Assembly (NCBI GenBank): GCA_017995875.1
Contig: JAGOIB010000007.1
Span: 20,898 to 38,418 of the forward strand
Source: Saprospiraceae bacterium
GTDB lineage: Bacteria > Bacteroidota > Bacteroidia > Chitinophagales > Saprospiraceae
Reading direction: 5' to 3'
Length of the DNA stretch: 17,521 nt
Shown here: positions 15,974-17,521 of the stretch, piece by piece
Layout of the letters: each line of letters opens with the position of its first letter
Numbering within the stretch: position 1 is the stretch's first letter
Translations under genes and position numbers: made by a program
Notes under the pieces: model-generated
What the model saw: the letters and a program-made list of their open reading frames with translations, nothing else
What the model was told of the DNA's origin: nothing
Database searches by the model: none

Positions 15974-16006
15974 AGTGTGGCACACTTAAGTGTGGCACAC
16001 TTTTTT
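15974..16006. terminator. Terminator-like palindrome, copy 4, abutting the oxidoreductase stop
   Basis: The centre is cttaag, again fully palindromic. Six T (16001-16006) follow on the + strand, and the last of these form part of the minus-strand TAA stop of the oxidoreductase (16005-16007). The palindrome therefore sits 3 bases past that stop and may end both converging transcripts. On the minus strand the following sequence (tattataactattt) is only moderately T-rich. Confidence 0.65.
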
Positions 16007-17120
16007 AGAACCTTGAGGCTTTATTGGTCGCTTCTTCCGCAATCCTCAACGATTCCACAGCATTGGTATCATCAATCACCCTCGTGTGCGTATGATCGCG
16101 AATCCACGCCCACTGATCACTGATCATCGATATCACTAGTTGCTCATACCTCTCCATTTTGTCTGTAATATCACCTGCTGTAATCGTCACCAACGCATTG
16201 TAAGCGATATCTCTGAATTTTCCACGGACATGCAATTCCGGCAAGGCCGGATCACTTTGCATGTCAATGCTGGCACCGGGAAATTGTTCCATTATCTTCT
16301 CCACTTGAGCATAGGTCAATAACCCATGCAAACGGATCTTCACCGGAACCCATTCATACAGGGTAATGTCGCCTCTATCAAACTGCAATCGCAATTCCTG
16401 CCGGTCCAGTACTTTCGGTTGATTAAATCCATGGTAAAAATTGACGGGACTGTTTTGATAGAGAACGATTGCCTGCACCCTGTCCATTATTTTTCTGCCA
16501 GGATAATCACGCTGAATTTCCATCGCATGAACTAATTGGCCGCGACCAAACCAGCCCGAAAACATATCGAAGAAATGAACACCATGCTCTATAAAGATGC
16601 CACCACTTTTCTCTTCGTCCCAAAACCAATGTTCCGGGATTAATTTCTCATCGCTTGCATAGTTTTCAAAAAAACCATGCACAAAATCCCCCAGCCACTT
16701 TTCCTCAATGATCGTCTTGACGACAGCATACAACGGATTGTACCGCTGCATCAGATTGACAGCATAAAGTAAATTTTTAGAACGGGCATATGCTGCAAGC
16801 TCTTCAGCTTCACTTGTCTTGAGGGCAGCCGGCTTCTCGCATAGTACATGTTTTCCCGCAAACAATGCCAATTTGGATTGGGTATAATGTAAATAAGGAG
16901 GTGTGGCTATGTAGACGAGATCAATAGCTGCATCCTGCAACATCTCTTCATACGATGAGTATACAAGGGCATTGAGCTCAATGGCTAACATCGTTGCATT
17001 AGTGTAGTCTACATCACAGACGGCGTGAATGCGAATCCCATCTACTTTTAAAAATGCTTTTGCGGCAAAGGTGGCGAAACCACCTGCTCCAATGATGCCA
17101 ATACTCAGTTTATGTACCAA
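16005..17120 (-). CDS. Gfo/Idh/MocA-family NAD(P)-dependent oxidoreductase
   Basis: A 371-residue cytoplasmic dehydrogenase. The N-terminal Rossmann fold has LSIGIIGAGGFATFAAKAF (GxGGxx, residues 11-16) and the acidic CDVD strand end. The family motif CEKPAA (Lys96) and the C-terminal HGVHFFDMFSGWFG segment (His182, Asp185) mark the active-site side. Members oxidise or reduce sugars, inositols and related compounds; the substrate cannot be assigned. No ATG exists near the N-terminus: a TAG stop lies 15 bases upstream in frame, and the only plausible start is TTG at 17120 (MVHKLSIG), since later ATGs would remove the nucleotide-binding motif. It starts 12 bases after the stop of the 38-residue gene and is probably translated from the same message. 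Confidence 0.9.
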   Translation of the reverse strand: MVHKLSIGIIGAGGFATFAAKAFLKVDGIRIHAVCDVDYTNATMLAIELNALVYSSYEEMLQDAAIDLVYIATPPYLHYTQSKLALFAGKHVLCEKPAALKTSEAEELAAYARSKNLLYAVNLMQRYNPLYAVVKTIIEEKWLGDFVHGFFENYASDEKLIPEHWFWDEEKSGGIFIEHGVHFFDMFSGWFGRGQLVHAMEIQRDYPGRKIMDRVQAIVLYQNSPVNFYHGFNQPKVLDRQELRLQFDRGDITLYEWVPVKIRLHGLLTYAQVEKIMEQFPGASIDMQSDPALPELHVRGKFRDIAYNALVTITAGDITDKMERYEQLVISMISDQWAWIRDHTHTRVIDDTNAVESLRIAEEATNKASRF

Positions 17121-17132
17121 AGCCTGGATTTT

Positions 17133-17249
17133 CTAACAATGACCCAATAAAACATATATGATAACAAATACAACAACAGTACCAAGACATCCGCCACCTA
17201 GTTTGTAGGCACCGTAACCGGCTAAGAGCCCTCTGAATGCTTTATTCAT
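17133..17249 (-). CDS. Small 38-residue membrane protein
   Basis: ATG (17249) to TAG (17133) encodes 38 residues: MNKAFRGLLAGYGAYKLGGG followed by CLGTVVVFVIIYVLLGHC. The first half is basic and glycine-rich (RGLLAGYGAYKLGGGC). The second is one strongly hydrophobic helix (about residues 22-36). The clean organisation, a positive-inside N-terminus and a spacing of only 12 bases to the oxidoreductase start argue that it is a real gene despite its size. It would be a single-pass inner-membrane protein. I recall similar short RG.LAG.GA.KLGGGC proteins in Bacteroidota but cannot confirm that here. Function unknown; it may be a regulator or membrane anchor, or unrelated to its neighbour. Confidence 0.65.
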   Translation of the reverse strand: MNKAFRGLLAGYGAYKLGGGCLGTVVVFVIIYVLLGHC

Positions 17250-17342
17250 GTTTAAAATTTTTGGCGTTAAAAAATGACATTATCTTCTTAAGCAGAGGCG
17301 GACTGCAAGTTATAACAATAAAGTCAGGTCAATGTTGGAGTG

Positions 17343-17392
17343 GTTGGAGGAGAGAACATTTCGACTCCGCTCAATGCACCGCTCCATCCAAC
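17343..17392. repeat. Interspersed-type repeat with tcgactccgctcaatg core
   Basis: The core ttcgactccgctcaatg (17360-17376) resembles a short sequence I have often seen in non-coding DNA of Bacteroidota. It is bracketed by inverted arms gttgga (17343-17348) and tccaac (17387-17392), with further ggag/ctcc pairing inside. I see no gene in it; the frame running through it (17237-17503) reads FDSAQCTAPSN, typical of translated repeat. Family membership is from memory, not a search. Confidence 0.45.
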
Positions 17393-17454
17393 GGCGATTG
17401 GGTTTTATATCGATTTGATAGTGGAAAATGTTTCGAACTGCTCATCCGCAACAT

Positions 17455-17480
17455 AAAAAACCCCGGTGTATACACCGGGG
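17455..17480 (-). terminator. Strong intrinsic terminator for a minus-strand gene beyond the edge
   Basis: A perfect 20-bp GC-rich palindrome, ccccggtgtatacaccgggg (17461-17480), is followed on the minus strand by six T (complement of 17455-17460). It should end transcripts entering from the right. The nearest candidate stop is a TAA at 17518-17520 read on the minus strand, 37 bases upstream, suggesting that a gene ends exactly at the window edge. Confidence 0.8.
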
Positions 17481-17521
17481 CCAAAATTCTCATTATATTT
17501 TGAAGCAATGAAAGTAGTTAG

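Larger units (their letters stand above)
15570..16004. repeat. 435-bp convergent spacer filled by a four-copy repeat array
   Basis: Four near-palindromes of 28 bp lie at 15640-15667, 15755-15782, 15871-15898 and 15974-16001, with start-to-start distances of 115, 116 and 103. The spacers are also repeated. A 17-bp block cattcaaatagttataa precedes copies 2, 3 and 4 (15737, 15853, 15956). An 18-bp block cttgattttgggatgtca follows copies 1 and 2 (15699, 15815) and is decayed after copy 3. The array is therefore a tandem duplication of a unit of about 115 bp, not four independent hairpins. No gene is supported in it. Confidence 0.9.

Noticed and set aside
15640..16001. CRISPR-like array
   Set aside because: The spacers (87, 88 and 75 bases) are similar to each other and the repeat is a terminator-like palindrome; no cas genes are present.
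17237..17503. 88-codon + strand frame
   Set aside because: It crosses an interspersed-type repeat and a terminator palindrome and overlaps the start of the micro-protein gene; the product has no recognisable features.

Overview
The window looks like a chromosomal segment of a Bacteroidota bacterium, possibly from the Saprospiria. The evidence is a type IX secretion (T9SS) sorting tail and SprB-type repeats on a large surface protein, a two-component-propeller/LytS-type sensor kinase paired with a LytTR regulator, secreted multi-gene families typical of the phylum, TAnnTTTG-like -7 promoter boxes, and genes without clear Shine-Dalgarno sequences. The family-level placement is a guess. No rRNA, tRNA, IS element, CRISPR array or phage gene was seen.

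Layout. 1-158: tail of an unidentified gene. 159-438: repeat-rich spacer with 14-bp tandem repeats, three palindromes at an exact 26-bp pitch, and an 8-bp tandem repeat just before the promoter of an EamA-type transporter (439-1356, +). 1394-5265 (-): a propeller sensor kinase followed by its LytTR response regulator. Across a 389-bp divergent spacer lies a + strand cluster (5655-10473): three tandem secreted paralogues ending in peptidase S74 / intramolecular-chaperone domains, then a group I truncated haemoglobin. 10522-11940 (-): a secreted seven-repeat FG-GAP propeller protein. Divergent from it is a small retropepsin-like aspartic protease (12109-12501, +). 12726-15569 (+): a T9SS-exported SprB-repeat protein. 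15622-16006: four terminator-like palindromes in a tandem array. 16005-17249 (-): a 38-residue membrane micro-protein and a Gfo/Idh/MocA oxidoreductase. The right edge holds an interspersed-type repeat and a strong minus-strand terminator.

Functional reading. Most of the window serves the cell envelope. At least five proteins carry export signals and use extracellular architectures (S74 fibres, FG-GAP propeller, SprB repeats), and the kinase has a large sensor domain expected in the periplasm. The kinase-regulator pair is transcribed away from the S74 cluster and could control it; that is an inference from position only.

The least explained items are the four-copy palindrome array at 15.6-16.0 kb, the 26-bp-phased palindrome trio near 230-300, the triple S74 cluster with intact Ser/Lys dyads, and the unlisted 38-residue membrane protein. 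No complete new defence or mobile system is evident.
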